Shown one piece after another: positions 26,044 through 34,957 of a stretch of DNA of 64,000 nucleotides. Both the position numbers and the translations under genes were made by a program. The notes beneath the pieces are model-generated. The model saw only the letters and a program-made list of their open reading frames with translations. It did not search any database and was not told where the DNA came from. Positions within the stretch are counted from its first letter, which is position 1. Every line of letters starts with the position of its first letter. The stretch is from Bradyrhizobium sp. (lineage in GTDB: Bacteria; Pseudomonadota; Alphaproteobacteria; Rhizobiales; Xanthobacteraceae), in the NCBI RefSeq assembly GCF_030646015.1, contig NZ_JAUSLT010000035.1, forward strand, positions 1 to 64,000, given 5' to 3'.

Positions 26044-26415
26044 ATGCAGGTGATGAGAACAGCGGCAATAGCAAGGAACAAGGCTACCGGAATCAGCGCC
26101 GCGGACGCCGCGGCAATGAAAATGCTGGCAAAACAGGCCGTCGAGGCGGCGCGGCTGCTGAAATTGCTGGGCAACGAAAAGCGGCTGCTGATCCTGTGCT
26201 TTCTCGCCGCGCGCGGCGAAATGACGGTGGGCGAACTGGTCGAGGTGGCGAAGCTCAGCCAGTCCGCGCTGTCGCAACATCTGGCGCGGTTGCGCGCCGA
26301 TGGTCTGGTGACGTTCCGCCGCGCCTCGCAGACGCTGCATTACAGTATCGCCGACAAGAAGGCACTGCGCGTGCTGCAGGTGCTGAAGGACATTTATTGC
26401 GGGAACTTGAATTAA
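26044..26415 (+). CDS. ArsR-family repressor, BigR/SqrR-like
   Basis: 123 residues. The winged-helix core is clear: AARLLKLLGNEKRLLILCFLAARGEMTVGELVEVAKLSQSALSQHLARLRADGLV. Cys52 (in LLILC) and Cys119 (in KDIYC) match the two cysteines that form the polysulfide or disulfide switch in BigR and SqrR. No metal motif typical of arsenic or zinc sensors is evident. It most likely represses the divergent persulfide dioxygenase gene and itself until reactive sulfur species oxidise the pair. An ATG at 26053 is an alternative start. Confidence 0.85.
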   Translation: MQVMRTAAIARNKATGISAADAAAMKMLAKQAVEAARLLKLLGNEKRLLILCFLAARGEMTVGELVEVAKLSQSALSQHLARLRADGLVTFRRASQTLHYSIADKKALRVLQVLKDIYCGNLN

Positions 26416-26518
26416 AGCGGCGCGTCATAGATCCCGGCAATGCCCGCCGGATTTTTCCCGGAACTGGAGCAATCCCGGCTCAAAGCTGTTAAGCCTTGAT
26501 CGCAAAGGACGCAATCCT

Positions 26519-27193
26519 ATGGCTGGGTATGTCGTGGAATTTGGCAAGGACGGCGGGCGGATCGAGCCCGACGGCCGTCTCGACGCGCCGACGTTCCACC
26601 GCAACCATCTGGCGATCCGCGCGGTGCTGCAGCGGTATCTTGCGGGCCAGTCCGGCGATGTGGTCGAGGCCGGCAGCGGCACCGGCCAGCATGTGGTGGA
26701 TTTCGCCCGGCATTTTCCCGACATCGTGTGGTGGCCGAGCGACCTCAACGCGGCGCATCTGAAGAGCATCGCGGCGTGGCGGGCGCATGCGGGACTGCCA
26801 AATATCCGCGCGCCGCTGCGGATTGATCTGTCGGATCCGGCGTGGTGTCGCGAATGGTCCGACGGCAGCGGCCCGGGAAAACTGCTGGCGGTGTTCTGCG
26901 CCAATGTGATCCACATCGCGCCGTGGCAGGTCGCCGAGGGCCTGTTCGCTGGCGCTGCGCGCACGCTTCGCCCCGACGGACGGCTGTTCCTCTACGGGCC
27001 GTTCAAGCGCGACGGCAAGCACACCGCGCTCAGCAACGCCGTGTTCGACACCAGCCTGCGTGACCGCGACCCCGAATGGGGCGTGCGCGATATCGCCGAT
27101 CTGGAGAAGCTGGCGGCGAGCGTCGGACTGAGGCTGGTGGAAACAGCGGAGATGCCGGCCAACAATCTGGTGCTGGTGTTCGCGCGGACCTAG
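26519..27193 (+). CDS. DUF938 (SAM-dependent methyltransferase-like) protein
   Basis: 224 residues. The methyltransferase nucleotide loop shows VVEAGSGTGQHVVDFARHFP, and the characteristic DUF938 pieces are HRNHLAIRAVLQRYL, VWWPSDLN, FCANVIHIAPW and LFLYGPFKRDGKHTALSNAVFD. Members adopt the class I methyltransferase fold, but no substrate is established. The start ATG is at 26519. It is a single gene between the sulfur-sensing pair and a repeat block, 103 bases after the ArsR gene; no promoter is obvious. Confidence 0.8.
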   Translation: MAGYVVEFGKDGGRIEPDGRLDAPTFHRNHLAIRAVLQRYLAGQSGDVVEAGSGTGQHVVDFARHFPDIVWWPSDLNAAHLKSIAAWRAHAGLPNIRAPLRIDLSDPAWCREWSDGSGPGKLLAVFCANVIHIAPWQVAEGLFAGAARTLRPDGRLFLYGPFKRDGKHTALSNAVFDTSLRDRDPEWGVRDIADLEKLAASVGLRLVETAEMPANNLVLVFART

Positions 27194-27255
27194 CTCGTCG
27201 TCGCCCGATCAAGTCGAGCGATGACACCTGTTGTGTTGAAGCGCTACTTTCTCCG

Positions 27256-27345
27256 CGTCATTGCGAGGAGCTCTTGCGACGAAGCAATCCAGCTTTCTTT
27301 GGCGAAGCAACTAAGCTGGATTGCTTCGCTGCGCTCGCAATGACG
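27256..27345. repeat. Palindromic intergenic repeat, type D
   Basis: It opens CGTCATTGCGAGGAGCTCTTGCGACGAAGCAATCCAGC and closes GCTGGATTGCTTCG...GCTCGCAATGACG; each arm is broken only slightly. Related copies are at 32724-32800 and 36115-36199. A fragment of a type C element (27198-27231) precedes it. Confidence 0.8.
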
Positions 27346-27355
27346 AACGATGGAC

Positions 27356-29422
27356 CTACGCTTCTGTTTTCCGCCAGCCGATCTTCTGCTTCAAAAACGC
27401 ATACCCCAGCGCGGTGAACGCGGCGCGCTCCTTGTTGTCCTTGCCATAGCCGTGGCCGCCCGCCGCGGGCTCGTAGAGATACGCTTCATACCCCATCGCC
27501 TGCAGCTTCGCGGCCATCTTGCGGGCGTGGCCGGGATGGACGCGGTCGTCCCGTTTCGTGGTCGCGATCAGGATCGGCGGATAGTTTTGGCCGGGCACTG
27601 CGGTGTGATATGCCGAATAGGTCTGCAGCCAGGCCCATTCCTCCGGTCTGTCGGGGTCGCCATATTCGGCGATCCAGCTCGCGCCGGCCAGCAGTTTGCT
27701 GTAGCGGCGCATGTCGATCAGCGGGATCGTGCAGAACAGCGCGCCGAAGCGCTCCGGATAACGCGTCAGCATGTTGGTGATCAGGATGCCGCCGTTGGAT
27801 CCGCCCTCCGCCGCAATCCGATCAGGCCGGGTGACGCCTCGCCGCACCAGGTCAGTGGCGACAGCGGCAAAATCATCATGCGTCAGCCGCTTGCCGGCAT
27901 AACGGCCGGCCTCGTGCCAGCGTGTGCCGAACTCGCCGCCGCCGCGGATGTTGGCGACGACACTGGTGCCGCCCTGTTCGAGCCACAGCTTGCCGATCGC
28001 AGAGCGGTAATAGGGCCGCTCCGAGATGCCGAAGCCGCCATAGGCGTTGAGATGCACCGGCGCCTCGCCGGTCAGGGCGGCCGGTCCGGCCTGGACATAG
28101 GGAATGCGCTCGCCGTCGATCGAAATCGCCTCGTGCTGGGTGACCACAAGTCCTTCCGCGGAGAAAGTGCGCGGCGCACGCTTCAGCACGACAGGACTGG
28201 CGATGCCCTCGATCAGCATCAGGGAGGCCGGCGTCAGCGGGTCCTGGATGTTGGCGAGCAGGTCGCCGTTGCTTTCGGCCTCTTCAGCGTCGAGCGGCCA
28301 GACATCGGCGACGCCGATTTCGGGCAAGCCCGGTAGCTTGCCGGAGGTCCAGCCATCGGCCGCCGGCGTCCAGACCTCGAACACCGGTTGCAATTCGTCG
28401 AGAATGGAAATCACCAGCCTGCCGTTGGCCCAGAAGAAGTGCTGCACCGCGCGGCGCGGTCCGGCCTCACACAGAGTCCGGAAATCCCGCTCTCCCGCCA
28501 GAAATCGCGACAGCGACATTCCGAGCACGGTGTCGGGCGCGTAAGTCCGCGTTCCCACTGTCCACGGCTTGCGTGGCTTCACCGCGAGCCAGTCGCGATG
28601 AAAATCCACCTCGGCGTCAGCAGGCAGATCGAGCTTTTGTCGCGCGCCGGTCGCGTCACCGAGCCAGACATTGTGGTTGAAGAAATCGAGCTGCTCGATG
28701 AACCATATCCGCGGCGCCGCGCCGGTGCGGTCGACGCTGGCGTGCACGCTCATATGTTCAGGCGTGGTCTCGAACAGCACCGGCGCCTGCCGCACATCAG
28801 TGCCGCGCCGCCACAGCCTGACGGTTCTGGCATAACCCGATGTGGTCGCCATATCATCGCCATGGGCGCTCGACAGCAGCAGCGTCTCGGCATCGATCCA
28901 CGCCACGCCGCCCTTCGCTTCCGGCAGCGTGAAGCCACCAGTGACAAAGGATTTTGTCTCGATGTCGAATTCGCGCAACGTGGCGGCGTCGCTGCCGCCG
29001 CGCGACAGGCTGACGATTCGCTTGCCGCTTCCCGGCAGCGCCTGTGCCCCGGCAAACAGCCAATCCTCACTTTCCCCGGCGGCGAGCTTGTCCAGGTCCA
29101 GGATGGTTTCCCATGCCGGGCTGGCTTTGCGAAATTCCGCCAGCGTGGTTCGCCGCCACAGGCCGCGCGGATTATTGGCATCCTTCCAGAGATTGTAGAC
29201 GAAGTCGCCGCGCCGGCCGATGAAGGGAATGTTGTCCGGCCGGTTGAGGATTTCGGCCAGCGCGTCGCGATCTCCCGCAAACCCGGCGTCGCCGAATTTC
29301 TGCAGCGTCAGGGCGTTTTGCTGCTCGACAAAGGCAAGCGCCCGTTCGCCCTCGATCTCTTCCAGCCACAGATAAGGATCGTCGTCGGGGGCTGCGATCG
29401 TCGGCCTGTCGTCGATGGACAT
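27356..29422 (-). CDS. Prolyl oligopeptidase family serine peptidase
   Basis: 688 residues with no clear signal peptide, so probably cytosolic. The N-terminal part opens DDPYLWLEEIEGERALAFVEQQN, the usual prolyl oligopeptidase start, and forms the propeller. The C-terminal alpha/beta hydrolase carries nucleophile Ser542 in EGGSNGGIL. The expected Asp lies in DDRVHPGHARKM and the His in AAGGHGYGKDN, near residue 655. These enzymes cut short proline-containing peptides. The neighbours are unrelated, and the gene is divergent from an MFS transporter with a 190-base spacer. Confidence 0.9.
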   Translation of the reverse strand: MSIDDRPTIAAPDDDPYLWLEEIEGERALAFVEQQNALTLQKFGDAGFAGDRDALAEILNRPDNIPFIGRRGDFVYNLWKDANNPRGLWRRTTLAEFRKASPAWETILDLDKLAAGESEDWLFAGAQALPGSGKRIVSLSRGGSDAATLREFDIETKSFVTGGFTLPEAKGGVAWIDAETLLLSSAHGDDMATTSGYARTVRLWRRGTDVRQAPVLFETTPEHMSVHASVDRTGAAPRIWFIEQLDFFNHNVWLGDATGARQKLDLPADAEVDFHRDWLAVKPRKPWTVGTRTYAPDTVLGMSLSRFLAGERDFRTLCEAGPRRAVQHFFWANGRLVISILDELQPVFEVWTPAADGWTSGKLPGLPEIGVADVWPLDAEEAESNGDLLANIQDPLTPASLMLIEGIASPVVLKRAPRTFSAEGLVVTQHEAISIDGERIPYVQAGPAALTGEAPVHLNAYGGFGISERPYYRSAIGKLWLEQGGTSVVANIRGGGEFGTRWHEAGRYAGKRLTHDDFAAVATDLVRRGVTRPDRIAAEGGSNGGILITNMLTRYPERFGALFCTIPLIDMRRYSKLLAGASWIAEYGDPDRPEEWAWLQTYSAYHTAVPGQNYPPILIATTKRDDRVHPGHARKMAAKLQAMGYEAYLYEPAAGGHGYGKDNKERAAFTALGYAFLKQKIGWRKTEA

Positions 29423-29612
29423 GGAGCACCCCGGGAAACAGCATGAATGGCGGATGTGTCATTTACGCGGCTTTCCTGCGTGCTGTCCAATGTGCGCTGC
29501 TCGCATGGCGCGCGCCCGTTTGCGTCGGTTGATCGGGCGGAAGCTTGCCGCCATAGTATCGGGAATCAATGCGGCCGAATGCTTCGGGCCGCATCTGGGC
29601 GGAAAATAATGA

Positions 29613-30854
29613 ATGATCGACGTGACTGCAGCCGACGAAATCGCGGATGACGCTCGCGCGCGATCCAATGTGGCACGGCTGGCGGCGGCGCAGGCGCTGA
29701 CCGGCGCGAATTCGGCTGTCATTTTCGCCACCGGCTCGATCGTCGGCGCGACGCTGGCGCCGGATATCTCGTTCGCGACCGTGCCGCTGTCGATGTATGT
29801 GGTGGGCCTGGCCGCCGGCACCTTGCCGACCGGCGCGATCTCGCGCGCCTATGGCCGCCGCACAGCCTTCATCATCGGCACCGGTTGCGGCATGCTGACC
29901 GGCCTGCTCGGGGCTTACGCCATCCTGCGCGGCTCGTTCGTGCTGTTCTGCGTCGCGACGTTCCTCGGTGGGCTCTACGGCGCGGTGTCGCAATCCTACC
30001 GCTTCGCCGCCGCCGACGGCGCCAGCGTCGCGTTCCGTCCCAAGGCGGTGTCGTGGGTGATGGCCGGCGGCGTATTCGCCGGCGTGCTCGGTCCGCAGCT
30101 CGTGCAGTGGACCATGGATATCTGGCCGCCTTATCTGTTCGCCTTCAGCTTCCTGATGCAGGCGGTGGTGGCGCTGGTCGCGATGGCGGTGCTGGCGGGG
30201 GTCGATGCGCCGAAGCCGGCGCCGGCCGATATGCATGGCGGCCGGCCGCTGCTCGAGATCGCGCGGCAGCCACGCTTCATCGCGGCCGCGCTTTGCGGCA
30301 TCGTCTCCTATCCCATGATGAATCTGGTGATGACCTCGGCGCCGCTGGCGATGCAGATGTGCGGGCTAAGCGTCAGCGATTCCAATTTCGGTATTCAATG
30401 GCATATCGTGGCGATGTACGGGCCGAGCTTCTTCACGGGCTCGCTGATCGCGCGCTTCGGGGCGCCGAAAATCGTCGCGTTCGGGCTGGTGCTGGAGGCC
30501 GTCGCCGCTGCGATCGGATTGTCCGGCCTCACCGCGATGCATTTCTGGGCCACGCTGATCGTGCTCGGGGTCGGCTGGAACCTGAGCTTCGTCGGGGCTT
30601 CCGCGCTGGTGCTGGAGACGCACCGGCCGCAGGAACGCAACAAGGTGCAAGCCTTCAACGATTTTCTGGTGTTCGGGATGATGGCGGTGGGATCGTTCGC
30701 GTCGGGCCAGCTGCTGGCGAATTACGGCTGGTCCACCGTCAACATGGTGGTGTTCCCGCCGGTGCTGCTCGGGCTTGCGGTGCTGATGTTCGCGTCGTTC
30801 GCGAGGCGTCGGGCGAGGCAGGCCGTAACGGAATTTCCCGATCCAAGTATTTGA
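29613..30854 (+). CDS. MFS transporter
   Basis: 413 residues with twelve predicted helices. Conserved features include GAISRAYGRRTAFIIGTGCGMLTGLLGA, a loop 2-3 signature variant, and GVGWNLSFVGASALVLETHRPQERNKVQAFNDFLVFGMM in the second half, a pattern seen in a widespread uncharacterised MFS subgroup. The ATG at 29613 is preceded by GGCGGAAAATAATGA. A NTF2-like gene follows 37 bases later. Substrate is unknown. Confidence 0.8.
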   Translation: MIDVTAADEIADDARARSNVARLAAAQALTGANSAVIFATGSIVGATLAPDISFATVPLSMYVVGLAAGTLPTGAISRAYGRRTAFIIGTGCGMLTGLLGAYAILRGSFVLFCVATFLGGLYGAVSQSYRFAAADGASVAFRPKAVSWVMAGGVFAGVLGPQLVQWTMDIWPPYLFAFSFLMQAVVALVAMAVLAGVDAPKPAPADMHGGRPLLEIARQPRFIAAALCGIVSYPMMNLVMTSAPLAMQMCGLSVSDSNFGIQWHIVAMYGPSFFTGSLIARFGAPKIVAFGLVLEAVAAAIGLSGLTAMHFWATLIVLGVGWNLSFVGASALVLETHRPQERNKVQAFNDFLVFGMMAVGSFASGQLLANYGWSTVNMVVFPPVLLGLAVLMFASFARRRARQAVTEFPDPSI

Positions 30855-30891
30855 TTGCTGATTTGATTGCTGCTTGAACGTGGGAGGTTTC

Positions 30892-31254
30892 ATGCCGTCG
30901 CGAGCCCGTCTTGATGAGTTCATCGCCGTTGTAGAATCCGGCGATCATGCCGGCGCCATCGAGCGCTATTACACCGAGGATGCCAGCATGCAGGAAAACG
31001 CAGCACCTCCGCGCGTCGGCCGCGACGTGCTGGTGGCGCAGGAACGCGCCACGCTGGAACGGGTCAAGACCGTGGTTTCGACATGCGTGACCTCGATCCT
31101 CGAGGGCGACCGCGTCGCGATCAACTGGATTTTCGACTTCACCTACCTTTCCGGCAAGACCGCCCGGATCGATGAAGTCGCGCTGCAGGAATGGCGCGGC
31201 GACCGGATCTTTCGCGAGCGGTTCTTCTACGATCCGCCAAAACCGAAGACTTAG
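30892..31254 (+). CDS. NTF2/SnoaL-like small protein
   Basis: 120 residues starting MPSRARLDEFIAVVESGDHAGAIERYY after GGGAGGTTTC, a good ribosome site. The sequence follows the SnoaL/NTF2 cone fold: a first helix pair, EDASMQENAAPPRVGRDVLVAQERATLERV, then strands around GDRVAINWIFDFTYLSGKTARIDEVALQEW. Such proteins are small-molecule isomerases, hydratases or binding domains. An upstream TTG at 30874 is in frame but less likely. It sits between two MFS genes and may share the first one's transcript. Confidence 0.75.
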   Translation: MPSRARLDEFIAVVESGDHAGAIERYYTEDASMQENAAPPRVGRDVLVAQERATLERVKTVVSTCVTSILEGDRVAINWIFDFTYLSGKTARIDEVALQEWRGDRIFRERFFYDPPKPKT

Positions 31255-31328
31255 TGACAACTGCTGACAGTTCGTTGCGGGTCGAACTATCGCTCTTGTG
31301 ATTCTGATAGATGTCGTCAAGCCCGGGC

Positions 31329-32582
31329 ATGACGGATTTAGAGAGACGTGCATTGAACGACTCCAAGCCAGTCGCCCTTGACGAAACCTCGGCCCGCTAT
31401 GTGGGCTGGCGCATCGTCGTGGTCTGCTTTCTGGTGGCGACATTCGGCTGGGGGCTCGGCTTCTATGGCCAGAGCGTCTATGTCGCCGAGTTGCATCGGC
31501 TGCACGGCTGGCCCACCTCGCTGATCTCGAGCGGCACCACGTTCTTCTATCTGTCCGGCGCGCTGCTGGTCGTCTTTGTCAGCGAGGCGATCAAGGCCAT
31601 CGGTCCGCGCAACTGCCTGCTGGCCGGTGTCTTCACCATGGCGGGAGCCGCCATACTGATTGGCCGGGTCACCGAGCCATGGCAGCTCTATGCCGCCAAT
31701 GCGCTGCTGGCGTTCGGCTGGGCCGGCACCAGTCTCGGCATGATCACCAACACGCTCGGGCTCTGGTTCGACAAGAAGCGCGGCATGGCGATCAGCCTGG
31801 CGCTGAACGGCGCCAGCTTCGGCGGCATCATCGGCGTGCCGCTGCTGGTGGGAGCGATCGGGTATTTTGGATTTCCCGGCGCCATGGTCGCCGCCGCGAT
31901 CGCCATGATCGTGGTGATGGTCCCGGTCACTCTGATGTTCGTCGGACGGCCGCCGCTGCATCCGAGCGCCGCGGTCGCCGCATTGTCGGCGGACGCGCCG
32001 TCGGCGACGCGGGTGCGGGCGCAGGCGTTGCGCGACATCGGCTTTCTCTCGGTCTCGGCCTCCTTCGCGCTGGTGCTGTTCGCGCAGGTCGGCTTCATCG
32101 TCCACCTGATCGCGTTCCTGGATTCGGTGGTGGGTCGGGAACGCGCGGCGTCCGCGGTCGCGCTGATGACCGCGATGGCGGTGGTCGGCCGGGTGCTGTT
32201 CTCGTTCGTGATCGACCGGCTCAACCAGCGGCTCGCCTCGGCGATCTCGTTCGTCAGCCAGGCCGCCGCCCTCGTCGTCATCATCAACGTGCACAACGAG
32301 GTCGCCTTGATCGCGGCCTGCGCGCTGTTCGGCTTCTCGGTCGGCAATCTGATCACGCTGCCGGCGCTGATCGTGCAGCGCGAATTCGCACCCTCCTCGT
32401 TCGGCGTCCTGATCAGCCTGATCACGGCGATCAACCAGGTGACTTACGCGTTCGGCCCCGGCGTCATCGGCCTGCTGCGCGATGCCTCGGGGAGCTATGC
32501 GCTGCCGTTTTACGGCTGCATCGCGCTGGAGTTGGTCGCCGCCGTGCTGATCATGATTCGCGGGAACAAGAAGCGCTCGTAG
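31329..32582 (+). CDS. MFS transporter
   Basis: 417 residues from the ATG at 31329. The usual twelve helices are present; helix one is WRIVVVCFLVATFGWGLGFYGQSVYVAEL and helix four-five spans AFGWAGTSLGMITNTLGLWFDKKRGMAISLALNGASFGG, the oxalate/formate-antiporter-like motif. The start is uncertain: ATG lies inside a repeat-like stretch (GTCGTCAAGCCCGGGCATGACGG), and a TTG at 31353 has a better AGAGAGA site before it. It is codirectional with the preceding NTF2-like gene but separated by 74 bases. Confidence 0.8.
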   Translation: MTDLERRALNDSKPVALDETSARYVGWRIVVVCFLVATFGWGLGFYGQSVYVAELHRLHGWPTSLISSGTTFFYLSGALLVVFVSEAIKAIGPRNCLLAGVFTMAGAAILIGRVTEPWQLYAANALLAFGWAGTSLGMITNTLGLWFDKKRGMAISLALNGASFGGIIGVPLLVGAIGYFGFPGAMVAAAIAMIVVMVPVTLMFVGRPPLHPSAAVAALSADAPSATRVRAQALRDIGFLSVSASFALVLFAQVGFIVHLIAFLDSVVGRERAASAVALMTAMAVVGRVLFSFVIDRLNQRLASAISFVSQAAALVVIINVHNEVALIAACALFGFSVGNLITLPALIVQREFAPSSFGVLISLITAINQVTYAFGPGVIGLLRDASGSYALPFYGCIALELVAAVLIMIRGNKKRS

Positions 32583-32696
32583 CCCGGATGGTGGCATGGG
32601 ATCGGCGCCAACGGGTCGCGCGAATGCGCGCCCGATGACAGGCTCCGCGCGGTCCGATGACGCAATCCGGGGCGGTGTCGCGTTCACCCCGGATTA

Positions 32697-32816
32697 CGCA
32701 AGCGCTGCATCCGGGCTACGGATCGTCATTGCGAGCGAAGCGAAGCAATCCATCTTTCCCTGAAACGACAAGAAAGAGTGGATTGCTTCGTCGCAAGCGC
32801 TCCATCCGGGCTACGA
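32697..32816. repeat. Type D palindrome flanked by a 23-base direct repeat
   Basis: A type D palindrome (about 32724-32800, CGTCATTGCGAGCGAAGCGA to GATTGCTTCGTCGCAAGCGC) lies between two near-identical copies of GCAAGCGCTGCATCCGGGCTACG. The left copy is at 32698-32720 and the right copy, with one mismatch, at 32794-32816. It occupies the middle of a 316-base gap between convergent genes; nothing else is seen there. Confidence 0.75.
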
Positions 32817-32898
32817 GACTGAGCCGGGGCCCATGTTTTTGCTCGGATGTGGGTCCCGGCTCTAAAGGACGCTGCACCGCGTCCGGGACACGAGATCG

Positions 32899-33444
32899 TT
32901 ACTCCAGCTCCGACACTTCCCCCTCCGGCAATTCGAACTCGAACGTGTTCAGCGTCATCGCCACCAGCGTGTAATAGCCGCACAGCCCGATGATCTCGAC
33001 GACGCCGCGCTCGCCGAGCAGTTTTACGGCCTCGTCGTAGAGAGGCTTTGCGACGCCGTGGCCTTCATGCAGCGACTTCGCAACGTCGTAGATCATCTGG
33101 CCCTTGGGATCGTCGAATGTGGGCGTGCGGCGGTCGCGGATGTCTTCGATGATCTTCAGGTCCATGCCGCCCTTCAGCGCCAGCCGCTTGTGGGCAAACC
33201 ATTCGTAATGCGAGGTCCAGTGCCGTGCGGTGACCAGGATCGCGATCTCGGACAGCTTGGCCGGAAACGAGGTGTTGTAGCGTATCACCTCGCCGAGCCG
33301 GGTGGCGTGCCGGGCCATTTCGGGACTGTTGAGCCAAGCCATCATCGGCGCCGGCGGGGCGCCGCGCTTGCCGGCGATCGACTCGTCGTAGGTTTGTTTC
33401 TGGTCCGCGTTCATTTCGCCAGGCGAAAGCAACTTCAGCCGCAT
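32899..33444 (-). CDS. Carboxymuconolactone decarboxylase family protein
   Basis: 181 residues. The AhpD/CMD-type helical fold shows PAPMMAWLNSPEMARHATRLGEVIRYNTSFPAKLSEIAILVTARHWTSHYEWFAHKRLALKGG. The active-site position that carries CxxC in AhpD is replaced by SHYEW, as in gamma-carboxymuconolactone decarboxylase-like proteins, so peroxidase activity is unlikely. The ATG at 33444 follows GAGGAAACCAAG. The gene is divergent from an acyl-CoA dehydrogenase gene with a 159-base spacer, and may share its regulation. Confidence 0.85.
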   Translation of the reverse strand: MRLKLLSPGEMNADQKQTYDESIAGKRGAPPAPMMAWLNSPEMARHATRLGEVIRYNTSFPAKLSEIAILVTARHWTSHYEWFAHKRLALKGGMDLKIIEDIRDRRTPTFDDPKGQMIYDVAKSLHEGHGVAKPLYDEAVKLLGERGVVEIIGLCGYYTLVAMTLNTFEFELPEGEVSELE

Positions 33445-33603
33445 CTTGGTTTCCTCTTGTTTTTCAATCGTTGCGGGCGCCTGGGACGCCGGACCACACA
33501 GCCCTATCATATTCCGCATCACGGACGGGTGCGCCAGAGATATATTGAATTCCGCGATGCGACGGCTAAGGTCGATCCAACATCTCCAAATGGAAACGCC
33601 ACC

Positions 33604-34788
33604 ATGTCCGATCTGGAAAAATTCCGCAGTGAGACCCGCGCCTGGCTGCAAGCCAACTGTCCGCCGGAAATGCGCAAGCCGATGACATCGGACGGCGACA
33701 CCTTCTGGGGCGGCCGCAACACCAAATTTTCCTCCGAGCCGCAGCGCATCTGGTTCGAGCGGATGCGCGACAAGGGCTGGACCGTGCCGGACTGGCCGCG
33801 GGAATATGGCGGCGGTGGCCTCGATGCCGGCGAGCACAAGGTCCTGCGCGAGGAGATGGCGGCGATGGGCGCCCGTTCGCCGCTGTCGAGTTTCGGAATC
33901 TGGATGCTTGGGCCGGCGCTGCTGAAATACGGCACCGAGGCGCAGAAGAAGGAACATTTGCCGAAGATCGCGGCCGGCCTGATCCGCTGGTGCCAGGGCT
34001 ATTCCGAACCAAATGCCGGCTCCGATCTCGCCTCCCTGCAGACCCGCGCCGAAAGCGATGGCGACGATTACATCATCACCGGCCAGAAGATCTGGACTTC
34101 CTACGCCAATTACGCCGACTGGATTTTTTGCCTGGTGCGCACCGACGCATCAGCCAAGAAGCATGACGGTATCAGCTTCATTCTTTTCGACATGGCCTCG
34201 AAGGGCGTCTCGACCAAGCCGATCCTGCTGATCTCGGGCTATTCGCCGTTCTGCGAAACTTTCTTCGACAATGTCCGCGTGCCGAAATCGCATGTGGTCG
34301 GCACCGTCAACCGCGGCTGGGACGTCGCAAAGTATCTGCTGCAACACGAGCGCGCGATGATCTCGGGCATGGGCGAGCGCGGCGTCGGCCGGCCGCTCGG
34401 CCAGGTCGCCGCCGATTCGGTAGGGAGCGACGAGCAGGGCCGGCTGGAAGATCCGATGCTGCGCGGCCAGATCGCGACCTTCGAGATCGACGAAGCGGCG
34501 CTGTCAGCCGCCGCCGAGCGCGCGGTCGACCTCGCCAAGGCGGGGCAGGCCCATCCGGCGTTTTCCTCGGCGATGAAATATTACGGCACCGAGCTCAACA
34601 AGCGCCGCCACGAGATCCTGATGTCGGCCGGTGGCGTCGACGCGCTGGAATGGGAAAGCGAACGCTCCAGAGGCGGCGCCCGGCCGCGCGCCTGGCTGCG
34701 CACCAAGGCCAATTCGATCGAGGGCGGCACGTCGGAAGTAATGCTCGGCATCGTCGCCAAGCGCATTCTGGATTTGCCGGGGGCGTGA
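33604..34788 (+). CDS. Acyl-CoA dehydrogenase family protein, large-type partner
   Basis: 394 residues. FAD-site sequence WCQGYSEPNAGSDLASLQT, then GQKIWTSYANYADWIFCLVRTD, and the C-terminal GGTSEVMLGIVAKRILDLPG all belong to the acyl-CoA dehydrogenase fold. The ATG at 33604 follows the CACCATG context. A second, shorter acyl-CoA dehydrogenase gene follows after a repeat, the layout of two-subunit dehydrogenases such as pimeloyl-CoA or steroid side-chain enzymes. Substrate is unknown. The divergent gene is a carboxymuconolactone decarboxylase-like protein. Confidence 0.85.
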   Translation: MSDLEKFRSETRAWLQANCPPEMRKPMTSDGDTFWGGRNTKFSSEPQRIWFERMRDKGWTVPDWPREYGGGGLDAGEHKVLREEMAAMGARSPLSSFGIWMLGPALLKYGTEAQKKEHLPKIAAGLIRWCQGYSEPNAGSDLASLQTRAESDGDDYIITGQKIWTSYANYADWIFCLVRTDASAKKHDGISFILFDMASKGVSTKPILLISGYSPFCETFFDNVRVPKSHVVGTVNRGWDVAKYLLQHERAMISGMGERGVGRPLGQVAADSVGSDEQGRLEDPMLRGQIATFEIDEAALSAAAERAVDLAKAGQAHPAFSSAMKYYGTELNKRRHEILMSAGGVDALEWESERSRGGARPRAWLRTKANSIEGGTSEVMLGIVAKRILDLPGA

Positions 34789-34809
34789 AGCTTGTCCGCC
34801 TCCATCACC

Positions 34810-34914
34810 CGTCATTCCGGGGCGGGAGCGAAGCGAGCGAGCCCGGAATCCCTAACCACGATCGTGAGTATGGATTCCGGGCCTGCGCCCAAGAGGGCGC
34901 ATCCCGGAATGACG
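34810..34914. repeat. Palindromic intergenic repeat, type B
   Basis: The second type B copy, arms CGTCATTCCGGGGCGGGAGC and CGCATCCCGGAATGACG, with inner arms CCCGGAATCC and GGATTCCGGG. It splits the two acyl-CoA dehydrogenase genes, so it sits inside a likely operon. Confidence 0.85.
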
Positions 34915-34957
34915 AACTCTAGAATGACCTGAAACATCCAAACCGGAATCCTCCCTC

